Shown one piece after another: positions 1-5,451 of a stretch of 5,733 nucleotides of DNA. The stretch is taken from NCBI GenBank assembly GCA_023436425.1, contig JAEZJD010000051.1, positions 1 to 5,733 on the forward strand, read 5' to 3'. This DNA is from Bacteroidota bacterium (GTDB lineage: Bacteria > Bacteroidota > Bacteroidia > Chitinophagales > Chitinophagaceae). Position numbers and translations under genes: made by a program. Every line of letters starts with the position of its first letter. The stretch's first letter is position 1. The notes under the pieces were generated by a model. That model searched no databases. It was not told the DNA's origin and saw only the letters and a program-made list of their open reading frames with translations.

Positions 1-279
1 TGCCACAGCAATGAAAAATAGCGTCGGAATGCTTTGGATGCCGAACATTCCGGATAGTTCCAGTTCTTTGTCTGTGTCTACCTTGTAAATCAAAAGTTTT
101 CCTTCATACTCATTTGAAAGTTCCTCCAGCACAGGCGCGACGGCTTTGCATGGCCCACACCAGTCCGCATAGAAATCGATAATTGCCGGCAGCGTACCAG
201 AATATTTCCATTCCTGCTCATTTTCAAAATCAAACACAAGTTCCTTAAACGCCTGCAGGGTAAGATGCATCGTTGCCAT
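1..279 (-). CDS. trxA: Thioredoxin, partial (C-terminus beyond the left edge)
   Basis: Thiol-disulfide oxidoreductase of the thioredoxin fold. The first 93 residues are visible and the reading frame is still open at base 1. The redox motif WCGPCK is at residues 40-45, preceded by the conserved IIDFYADW strand. The cis-proline motif SIPT is at 83-86, and VDTD at 67-70 fits the third strand. There is no signal peptide, so it should act in the cytoplasm; about 10-20 residues are probably missing from the normal length of 105-110. The ATG at 279 is used because it follows the stop of the hydrolase gene by only five bases. A second in-frame ATG three codons later (270) gives the N-terminus MHLTLQAFKE, which looks like other Bacteroidota thioredoxins and may be the true start. 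It is probably co-transcribed with the upstream hydrolase gene, although nothing shows that their functions are linked. Confidence 0.93.
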   Translation of the reverse strand, partial: MATMHLTLQAFKELVFDFENEQEWKYSGTLPAIIDFYADWCGPCKAVAPVLEELSNEYEGKLLIYKVDTDKELELSGMFGIQSIPTLFFIAVA

Positions 280-284
280 ACTTT

Positions 285-1133
285 TTATGGAACATGTGTC
301 AATAAAAATGCCGCAATTTTATCGAACGAATCTTCCAGCGTGGAACCGAACCAGCCATGACCTTCGTTGGGATAAGTAAACATTTCTACAGCCACTCCGG
401 CTGTTTGCAATTTTGTTTTTAGCGCCGTTGATTGTGCAATTGGTACGATTGGATCTTTTCCGCCATGCAGAATAATTGTTGGCGGAGATTGTGTTGAAAC
501 AAAATTGATTGGGCTTGAGGCGGTGTACATGGCAGCGTTTGATACGGGTGTGGCCGAAAGCAGAATTTGAAACCCGATTTGATTTGCACTGCCTGCGGGC
601 TGTGCGTTGTACAACGCAGTCATATCAGTAGGTCCAAAAAGGTCCACGACAGCTTTCACCTGCGGTGACCAATGTTTATACGCCTGCAAAAGTGCAAGAT
701 GCGCACCTGCACTGGCGTCGAGCAACACTATTTTATTTTTGTTGAAATTGTACTCAACAGCTTTGGAACTGATAATGTTTATTGCTGCCTGCACATCATT
801 TTCCTGCGTAGGAAAAAAGTTTCCGCCTAATGTAGCCAGCCTGTAGTTTATGTTGAAAACGGCATAATTCGGTAGTCGATTTGTTATTGACTCGATGTAT
901 GGCGTGAACTCCGATTTATCTCCTGTGGTCCATGCACCCCCATGAATAATGACAAGTGCTTTTGTGCTGTCAATGCTTCGCCCCGCGGGGAGATAAACGT
1001 CCATCCGCTGTGCTGTGTCAGTACCATAGGATACATTCAAAATGGTTTTCGCAGAAAAAGATTCGTTTGTGTTGTCTCTTTTGCAGGAGATGAACAGCAG
1101 AACAGATGAAAGTATAATTATTGACTTAATCAT
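285..1133 (-). CDS. Lipoprotein alpha/beta hydrolase (esterase/lipase-like)
   Basis: Predicted secreted, lipid-anchored serine hydrolase of 282 residues, related to the BD-FAE / carboxylesterase-like group; the substrate is unknown. The N-terminus is a lipoprotein signal with lipobox FISC, so Cys17 would be acylated. The oxyanion-hole motif HGGAW is at 64-68. The nucleophile Ser141 lies in DASAGAHLAL, acid Asp227 in HGGKDPIVP, and His259 in NEGHGW, so the triad Ser-Asp-His appears complete. FNINYRLA (93-100) is also typical. The oddity is Asp139 where the GxSxG elbow normally has its first glycine; the codon GAC is one base from GGC. The gene starts a two-gene unit with thioredoxin five bases downstream. 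No good promoter match was found upstream, but the terminator of the preceding lipoprotein gene (ending at 1229) separates it from that gene. The family is certain enough; a specific activity such as feruloyl or acetyl esterase would be a guess. Confidence 0.9.
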   Translation of the reverse strand: MIKSIIILSSVLLFISCKRDNTNESFSAKTILNVSYGTDTAQRMDVYLPAGRSIDSTKALVIIHGGAWTTGDKSEFTPYIESITNRLPNYAVFNINYRLATLGGNFFPTQENDVQAAINIISSKAVEYNFNKNKIVLLDASAGAHLALLQAYKHWSPQVKAVVDLFGPTDMTALYNAQPAGSANQIGFQILLSATPVSNAAMYTASSPINFVSTQSPPTIILHGGKDPIVPIAQSTALKTKLQTAGVAVEMFTYPNEGHGWFGSTLEDSFDKIAAFLLTHVP

Positions 1134-1228
1134 AGGTGTAAATTAAAACGAAGGATTAGTAAAAAACAGATTTAAGCGAACGCAGGTAAGTTAAAATATT
1201 GAATTGATCTTGTACCATTTCAGGGAAT

Positions 1229-1265
1229 AAAAAAAAGCCGGCATCCGCTGCTGCGGTATGCTGGC
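1229..1265 (-). terminator. Rho-independent terminator of the small lipoprotein gene
   Basis: On the minus strand the sequence GCCAGCATACCGC, loop AGCA, GCGGATGCCGGC forms a stem of about 12 pairs with one mismatch and one bulged A. Eight T residues follow directly (1236-1229). It begins 25 bases after the stop codon of the small lipoprotein gene and lies about 95 bases before the hydrolase start, so it should insulate the two units. Confidence 0.88.
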
Positions 1266-1289
1266 TCTGCTAGTTCTTTGGCAATGACA

Positions 1290-1511
1290 CTAATGCTTCT
1301 GTGCGGAATCGACCTGGTCGAGCGAGTCCAGTTTTCTGTCTTTGATCGCCTCAATCGTATCTTTTTTCTTATCAGCTAATGAATCCAACACTTCTTTTTG
1401 CTGATTGAGGGCTGAGTCGATAGAATCTTTTTTTTCGTCAACAGTGTCTGATGCATTGTTGCACGCCACAACAGTAGCCGCAATCATCAATGCGAAAACC
1501 ATTTTTTTCAT
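1290..1511 (-). CDS. Small lipoprotein with four 11-residue repeats, function unknown
   Basis: A 73-residue protein that I do not recognise as a named family. Residues 1-17 form a lipoprotein signal (basic start MKK, hydrophobic core, lipobox VVAC with Cys17 as the acylation site), so it is probably attached to a membrane facing the periplasm or outside. The mature part is highly charged and lacks aromatic residues. Residues 27-70 are four gapless 11-residue units: KKDSIDSALNQ, QKEVLDSLADK, KKDTIEAIKDR and KLDSLDQVDSA. Hydrophobic residues recur at 31/42/53/64 and again three positions later (34/45/56/67). This period fits an amphipathic helix or hendecad coiled coil. The gene stands alone between two terminators, so it has its own transcript, though no clear promoter match was found. 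The ATG at 1511 follows an A/T-rich leader without a Shine-Dalgarno sequence. The coding call is strong because of the signal and repeat pattern; the role is open. Confidence 0.85.
   Translation of the reverse strand: MKKMVFALMIAATVVACNNASDTVDEKKDSIDSALNQQKEVLDSLADKKKDTIEAIKDRKLDSLDQVDSAQKH
1302..1433 (-). repeat. Four tandem 11-codon repeats within the small lipoprotein gene
   Basis: Residues 27-70 divide without gaps into four units of 33 bases. The consensus is basic-or-Gln, Lys/Leu, Asp/Glu, Ser/Thr/Val, Ile/Leu, Asp/Glu, any, Ala/Ile/Leu/Val, then three mostly polar residues. The repeat is clear in the protein but weak in the DNA, which suggests old duplication held by selection on the helix pattern, or convergence on it. 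Confidence 0.75.
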
Positions 1512-1584
1512 TTTTTAAAATAGATTTTTTTGATAAATGTCAGCAGGGCAGGACAGCGGTAGCGTGTGCAAAAACCATTCCCAC

Positions 1585-1613
1585 AAAAAAAGCCTCACTG
1601 TTGAAGTAAGGCT
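1585..1613 (-). terminator. Rho-independent terminator after gdhA
   Basis: On the minus strand AGCCTTAC and GTGAGGCT form an 8-base stem with one mismatch around the loop TTCAACA, followed by a T-rich tail (1591-1585). It starts 21 bases after the gdhA stop codon and ends the long tdk-ccm-gdhA run. On the plus strand the hairpin is followed by only four Ts, and no plus-strand gene lies nearby. Confidence 0.85.
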
Positions 1614-1634
1614 TTTCAATAGTTGAAAAAATAT

Positions 1635-3056
1635 TTATGGGAAAATTCCCAACTGAGCATAGCTGGTTCCCACCTTATTAATAGCTACCACGTAAGCTGC
1701 CGTACGCATGTCTGGTATTTGCGGATTTTTCTTCCACTCTTCCATGATCTCTCGTGTTGCTGCAATCATCGTTTCCTCCAAACCGCTGTGTACCAAATCC
1801 ACTTCGTCCGGTCCGTGTACAATCATCTGCCTTTGTTTTGCTGCAACTTGCTTGTCGGTCAATTCTTCTATTTGGCGAAGAATGTGCATGTTCATGTTTT
1901 CAGTGAAACGTTTTTCCATACGGCCGTAACGAACGTGACTTAGGTTCTTCAGCCATTCAAAGTATGATACCGTTACACCACCTGCATTTAGGTACATGTC
2001 AGGCACCACAAGTGTTCCTTTCTTTTCGAAAATTTCATCGGCTTCAGGTGTTAGCGGTCCATTGGCACCTTCACCAATAATTTTCGCTTTCACCTGCGCG
2101 GCATTTGATCCGTTGATGACATTTTCCAGCGCTGCGGGAATCAAAATGTCGCAATCATATTCCAGGGCATCAGTGTTCTTGGCAAAGTTGTTTGCGCCAG
2201 GAAAATTCAGGATTGATCCGCTTGATTTTCTGTGCTCAAAAACTTTATCAACATCCAAACCATTGTCGCTGTAAATGGCGCCTTCGTATTCTGCAAGACC
2301 GATAATTTTTGCGCCACCATTTTGGAAATATTTAGCAGCATGATAGCCTACATTTCCCAAACCTTGCACAATCACTCTTTTACCTTCGATGCCGGTTGGC
2401 AGCCCCAGTTTGTCCATTACATCCTTCATGCTGCACACTTCCCGAATTCCGAAGAAAATTCCCAAACCGGTTGCTTCTCTGCGTCCGCGAACACCACCTT
2501 GTGTAACAGGCTTTCCGGTCACGCATCCTACAGCATCAATTTCGTGTGGACGCAAACTTTGATATGTGTCAACAATCCATGCCATCTCTCTTTCGCCGGT
2601 TCCGTAATCCGGCGCAGGAACGTCAGTGCCGGGTCCGATAAAATTTTTCTTCACCAGCTCCGCAGTGTAGCGTCGGGTAATCTTTTCCAGTTCGTACACG
2701 GAGTATTTACGCGGGTTGATTTTAATACCGCCTTTACCACCACCGAACGGTACGTTAACAATAGCACATTTGTAAGTCATAAGTGCTGCAAGCGCCATCA
2801 CCTCGTCCTGGTTTACTTCTGCAGCAAACCTGATTCCGCCTTTGCATGGTGTTTTGTGATGAGAATGCTGCACACGATATGCTTCAATCACTTCAATTCT
2901 TCCGTCTTCCATTCTAACGGGGAACTTCATACGAAAAACTGCATTGCAGGCTTTGATTTGTTCCAAAACTCCCGGATCCCAGCTTGTGAAACTTGATGCT
3001 TTGTCAAAGCTTTTTTCTACCGCACCGAAAAAGCTGTATTCAGCATTTGTTGACAT
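1635..3056 (-). CDS. gdhA: Glutamate dehydrogenase (animal-like, with antenna-like segment)
   Basis: Catalyses reversible oxidative deamination of glutamate to 2-oxoglutarate and ammonia with NAD(P), in the cytoplasm, normally as a hexamer. The 473 residues cover the N-terminal substrate domain (about 30-165) and the C-terminal dinucleotide domain (about 185-470). Visible catalytic residues are Lys72 (PCKGGIRF), Lys96 (MTYKCAIV), Lys108 (PFGGGKGG) and Asp150 (DVPAPD). These match bovine Lys90, Lys114, Lys126 and Asp168 with one constant offset of 18. The Rossmann motif GLGNVG is at 232-237, and Glu256 after strand two is a candidate cofactor-ribose contact; NAD versus NADP use is not settled. 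Residues 370-440 (NLSHVRYGR through VHSGLEETM) resemble the animal enzymes and are longer than in Thermotoga- or Clostridium-type enzymes. The start at 3056 lies 17 bases after the ccmD stop, with an A-rich leader, so it is probably co-transcribed with ccmC and ccmD. A terminator follows. Confidence 0.96.
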   Translation of the reverse strand: MSTNAEYSFFGAVEKSFDKASSFTSWDPGVLEQIKACNAVFRMKFPVRMEDGRIEVIEAYRVQHSHHKTPCKGGIRFAAEVNQDEVMALAALMTYKCAIVNVPFGGGKGGIKINPRKYSVYELEKITRRYTAELVKKNFIGPGTDVPAPDYGTGEREMAWIVDTYQSLRPHEIDAVGCVTGKPVTQGGVRGRREATGLGIFFGIREVCSMKDVMDKLGLPTGIEGKRVIVQGLGNVGYHAAKYFQNGGAKIIGLAEYEGAIYSDNGLDVDKVFEHRKSSGSILNFPGANNFAKNTDALEYDCDILIPAALENVINGSNAAQVKAKIIGEGANGPLTPEADEIFEKKGTLVVPDMYLNAGGVTVSYFEWLKNLSHVRYGRMEKRFTENMNMHILRQIEELTDKQVAAKQRQMIVHGPDEVDLVHSGLEETMIAATREIMEEWKKNPQIPDMRTAAYVVAINKVGTSYAQLGIFP

Positions 3057-3073
3057 GATAATTTATTTTGTTT

Positions 3074-3286
3074 TTACAATTGATTTTTTTCCAACTTAGA
3101 AATCTTATTCTCCAATCTTACGAGGTACAAAATGATACCTGTTAATATCGTCAGCACTACCGCCGCAACTACGTAAATCTTTCCATTTGCTCTCATCTTG
3201 TCAGCCATTTCCACCGATCGTTCCTGTGCAAAAACAAAAGTTGACACAAATAAACAGAGGAGAAGTAAGCACTGCTTTTTGATCAT
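3074..3286 (-). CDS. ccmD: CcmD-family small membrane protein
   Basis: A 70-residue protein of the Bacteroidota CcmD type, thought to assist haem export for cytochrome c maturation as a small partner of CcmC. Residues 1-20 look like a cleavable signal peptide (basic MIKK, hydrophobic core, VFA before Gln21). The segment EMADKMRANGKIYVV (26-40) leads into one membrane helix at about 37-57. The C-terminal tail (LENKISKLEKNQ) is charged and could form a short coiled coil. Classical proteobacterial CcmD has a membrane helix but no signal peptide. The start codon overlaps the ccmC stop in an ATGA arrangement, which supports translational coupling and fixes the start. The assignment rests on size, topology, the motif and its place next to ccmC. 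Confidence 0.85.
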   Translation of the reverse strand: MIKKQCLLLLCLFVSTFVFAQERSVEMADKMRANGKIYVVAAVVLTILTGIILYLVRLENKISKLEKNQL

Positions 3287-3996
3287 GATGTTAGAAGGTT
3301 TTTCTCTTTAAGTAGTTGCAATCGCACTTTTATGTTCACAATCCAAACCCCTAATAACGTCCAGCCGATGACTGCAGGATAAAAAACGATGCGCATGCGG
3401 CTGTCCACGTCTTGTGGATTTAATGCTGGATTTCCTTGACCGCCGGGATGAAGGCTTTGCAACAAACGCGGCACAATCCAAATGGATGGAAACAAAAGAG
3501 CAAATGCAAAAATGTTGTAGACAGCGCTGATCCGCGCCCGTTTGTCCATATCGTTTATGGAATCGCGAAGTACTAAATAAGCAAAGTAAATAAGCAAAGC
3601 AATGGCTGCTCCAATGAGTTTGGGATCTTTTGCAATGGCACCAAACGAAGAAAAAGAGGAACTGTTTGGATCAGCCCATGTAAAGGACGCCCAAATCATT
3701 CCGGTAGCGTAGCCGAGAATGCCAAACAAGATGCCTACTCCTGCGTATTGTCGGGAGAGGATATCAGACCTGAGATTATTATTGCGCAAGTATTTCACTG
3801 CATGCACTACCGAAATGGTAAAAAGAATCATCATCCCGAACCACATACACACATGGAAATAAAGATTGCGAATAGACTCCTGCAAAACATCCACAGCCGG
3901 AACTGTGAAAGCCGGCAGATTAAACACATTGAAACCCGCAATTATTGTATAGAGAAGAAGGAGAATGCAGATTATTTTCCACCACCATTTATTCAT
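3283..3996 (-). CDS. ccmC: CcmC-type haem handling protein (cytochrome c biogenesis, CcsA/CcmC family)
   Basis: Inner-membrane protein that in the CcmABCD system presents haem for transfer to CcmE. The 237 residues contain about six membrane helices (near 7-26, 45-68, 84-103, 126-144, 157-176 and 203-222). His48 in NLYFHVCMWFG and His183 in SLHPGG match the two haem-axial histidines known in CcmC. RARISAVYNIFAF and DSRMRIVFYPAVIGWTLLG are also family-typical. The usual tryptophan-rich WWD motif between helices three and four is not intact: Trp102 and Trp107 remain, followed by a Ser-rich stretch and then AIAKDPKLIG with Asp124. The frame is open throughout this part, so it is not a frameshift. 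The gene overlaps ccmD by four bases and is separated from ccmB by 123 bases holding a candidate promoter. The name CcsA is also used for this family; its position between ccmB and ccmD favours CcmC. Confidence 0.92.
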   Translation of the reverse strand: MNKWWWKIICILLLLYTIIAGFNVFNLPAFTVPAVDVLQESIRNLYFHVCMWFGMMILFTISVVHAVKYLRNNNLRSDILSRQYAGVGILFGILGYATGMIWASFTWADPNSSSFSSFGAIAKDPKLIGAAIALLIYFAYLVLRDSINDMDKRARISAVYNIFAFALLFPSIWIVPRLLQSLHPGGQGNPALNPQDVDSRMRIVFYPAVIGWTLLGVWIVNIKVRLQLLKEKNLLTS

Positions 3997-4030
3997 AGAA
4001 AAGTTGCAGCAATCGTTTTTTTGTTGGCAG

Positions 4031-4057
4031 CAAAATTAGGGAAAGAATATTGAACAA
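4031..4057 (-). promoter_or_regulatory. Candidate Bacteroidota promoter for ccmC-ccmD-gdhA
   Basis: In the gap before ccmC the minus strand reads TAATTTTG (4038-4031), a perfect match to the Bacteroidota primary-sigma -7 element TAnnTTTG. A TTG (4057-4055) lies 16 bases upstream as a possible -33 element, slightly closer than the usual range of about 17-23. Transcription would start near 4024, giving a leader of about 28 bases to the ccmC ATG. It could let ccmC, ccmD and gdhA be expressed apart from tdk and ccmB. Confidence 0.45.
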
Positions 4058-4119
4058 CTAATGAGCAGCCGTTAACTATGATTATGAATTGCAATCGCAA
4101 AAGTTCGGGTACTACCTGG

Positions 4120-4779
4120 TCAATCCTTCCAAAGAAAAGGAAAAAGAATCACTGCAAGCAGTATAACTAACAAATCAGAAGCAATTAAAATCAAAACATT
4201 GGCAGCAGGTATTGCAGCGTTTTTAAAAAAAACAGCTTCTGATATCTTCAGAAGCATTAGCAACTGAGGAATGATGATCGGAAAACCAAGAATGGCCATA
4301 ATAGCCGCATTTTGCTGGGCTTTAGCGGCAATTGCGGCTAAAAATGTAAATACCAGGCTTAAGCTCCATGCCCCGAGAAATACAATTCCGATGAATAAAG
4401 ATGTTTGCTTCACCGGATAGGAAAGGAACAGTGAAAATAAAACAATACTAAGCGCACACATCACGAGCATTAGTAAAGAATTGAACAACAACTTTGCGAG
4501 AACAAAATTTTGTGCACTGGCAATTGAATGGTAGTACAGCATTCGGCCTTTGCTTTCTTGCAAAAAACTTTTTGCTACTGCATTAATGCTGATGAAAAGT
4601 TGAACGATCCAGAAGAGTCCCAACCAGGTTTGCTGTTCCGGATTTTCAATAGCCATGAACAAAACGAAAATCGTGGCTCCCACATAAAGAAGCACACCGT
4701 AAAAAGCGTATTGCTGCCTCACTTCGAGCAGAACATCTTTTTTGAACAATGTCCATATTTGTTTAAGCGACACTGCCAT
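4120..4779 (-). CDS. ccmB: Haem exporter permease CcmB
   Basis: Membrane subunit of the CcmAB ABC-type complex, which works with CcmC and CcmD in supplying haem to CcmE for cytochrome c maturation. With the start at 4779 it has 219 residues, close to the roughly 220 usual for CcmB, and about six membrane helices (near 26-44, 52-68, 92-119, 129-152, 157-178 and 193-217). Family-like features are the short N-terminal [14 protein letters not shown] segment, the QESKGR loop after helix two (74-79), and [17 protein letters not shown] (151-167) leading into helix five. The start overlaps the end of tdk by 17 bases. In-frame ATGs further upstream (4830, 4818, 4812) would add up to 17 residues not expected in the family and deepen the overlap to 68 bases. 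The partner ATPase CcmA is not in the window. No terminator is visible after the gene, so read-through into ccmC is likely. Confidence 0.9.
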   Translation of the reverse strand: MAVSLKQIWTLFKKDVLLEVRQQYAFYGVLLYVGATIFVLFMAIENPEQQTWLGLFWIVQLFISINAVAKSFLQESKGRMLYYHSIASAQNFVLAKLLFNSLLMLVMCALSIVLFSLFLSYPVKQTSLFIGIVFLGAWSLSLVFTFLAAIAAKAQQNAAIMAILGFPIIIPQLLMLLKISEAVFFKNAAIPAANVLILIASDLLVILLAVILFPFLWKD

Positions 4780-5341
4780 CAAGGTTGAAACATGTTCTGC
4801 ATCTTGGCTCATAAGCATTTTTTGCACCAAGCATTATTTGTTCTTCGTTCGGAATGATGCGGTAAGAATAATTTGCAATGTTGCCGCACTTCACACAAAT
4901 GGCATGAAGCTTCGTAACATAATCGGCTTTTGCCATCAAAAACGGCATCTGCCCAAATGGTTTGCCGGTAAAATCCATATCAAGTCCTGCAACGATCACC
5001 CGCACTCCCCTGAAAGCAAGTTCGTCGCAGACGTTTGCAATCTCATCATCAAAGAACTGAGCCTCGTCCACACCTACCACATCTACGTCTTGAGCCATCA
5101 ATAACAGTGTTTGGGAATTGTCGATTGGTGTAGAGTGGATCGCATTCTCATCGTGCGACACAATCTTTATCTCATCGTACCGCACATCCATTGCGGGTTT
5201 GAATATTTCCACTTTTAAATTGGCAATCTTAGCCCTTTTCAATCGCCTGATCAGCTCCTCAGTTTTACCGGAGAACATTGATCCGCAGATCACTTCAATC
5301 CAACCTTTTTTCCCTTCCCGGATGAGTGGTTCGATAAACAT
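4763..5341 (-). CDS. tdk: Thymidine kinase (type II, TK1-like)
   Basis: Phosphorylates thymidine to dTMP with ATP in the cytoplasmic pyrimidine salvage pathway. The 192 residues contain the P-loop GSMFSGKT (20-27), the Walker B-like VDEAQFF with catalytic Glu93, and [13 protein letters not shown] (118-130). The structural zinc site has four cysteines in two pairs, CVKC (149-152) and CRTC (181-184). Tyr177 in NAYEPRC sits where TK1-type enzymes contact the thymine base. The length is normal and all key residues are present, so it should be active. The start at 5341 is the first ATG after a leader without a Shine-Dalgarno sequence. It is the first gene of the minus-strand run, and its last codons overlap the start of ccmB. 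The opposite strand carries a divergent gene 110 bases away. Confidence 0.96.
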   Translation of the reverse strand: MFIEPLIREGKKGWIEVICGSMFSGKTEELIRRLKRAKIANLKVEIFKPAMDVRYDEIKIVSHDENAIHSTPIDNSQTLLLMAQDVDVVGVDEAQFFDDEIANVCDELAFRGVRVIVAGLDMDFTGKPFGQMPFLMAKADYVTKLHAICVKCGNIANYSYRIIPNEEQIMLGAKNAYEPRCRTCFNLDGSVA

Positions 5342-5401
5342 TACAAATTATTTAATAGCTCCCCTGGACAATTTTATAAACACTGTGTAATTTTAGCCAG
5401 A

Positions 5402-5441
5402 ACTTTTCGTTTCCAAATTATCCTCTGCAAAAAACGAAAGT
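5402..5441. repeat. Imperfect inverted repeat in the divergent intergenic region
   Basis: ACTTTTCGTTT (5402-5412) and AAACGAAAGT (5432-5441) are inverted copies of ten bases with one extra T in the left arm, separated by 19 bases. They sit between tdk and the divergent gene, 10 bases before the ATG of the latter. They could form a leader hairpin or a protein-binding site, but in A/T-rich DNA such a match may also arise by chance. Confidence 0.35.
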
Positions 5442-5451
5442 ACCAATAACG

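Noticed and set aside
607..846. Plus-strand open frame opposite the hydrolase gene
   Set aside because: It is a shadow of the hydrolase frame; the minus-strand protein carries the full catalytic triad and a lipoprotein signal.
2232..2996. Long open frame of 254 codons on the plus strand opposite gdhA
   Set aside because: It lies wholly inside gdhA, whose minus-strand product has all catalytic residues. The plus-strand translation has no recognisable motif and an odd composition rich in His, Cys and Phe.
3619..3693. Possible frameshift in ccmC explaining the missing tryptophan motif
   Set aside because: The frame before and after the segment is the same and both sides match the family, so no frameshift is needed.
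3748..4053. Plus-strand open frame over the ccmC start and the gap before it
   Set aside because: Most of it lies opposite the ccmC N-terminus and its translation resembles no family; the gap is better explained as a promoter region for ccmC.
4090..4118. Small hairpins after ccmB (GGTA/TACC and TTGC/GCAA on the minus strand)
   Set aside because: The stems are only four pairs and no T-run follows, so they do not make a convincing terminator.
4780..4830. Upstream start for ccmB at 4830 adding 17 residues
   Set aside because: The extension would overlap tdk by 68 bases and lengthen the protein beyond the usual CcmB size; the ATG at 4779 gives 219 residues and a family-like N-terminus. It is not strictly excluded.
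4742..5390. Plus-strand open frames opposite tdk
   Set aside because: The minus-strand thymidine kinase with P-loop, DEAQFF and four zinc cysteines accounts for this DNA.
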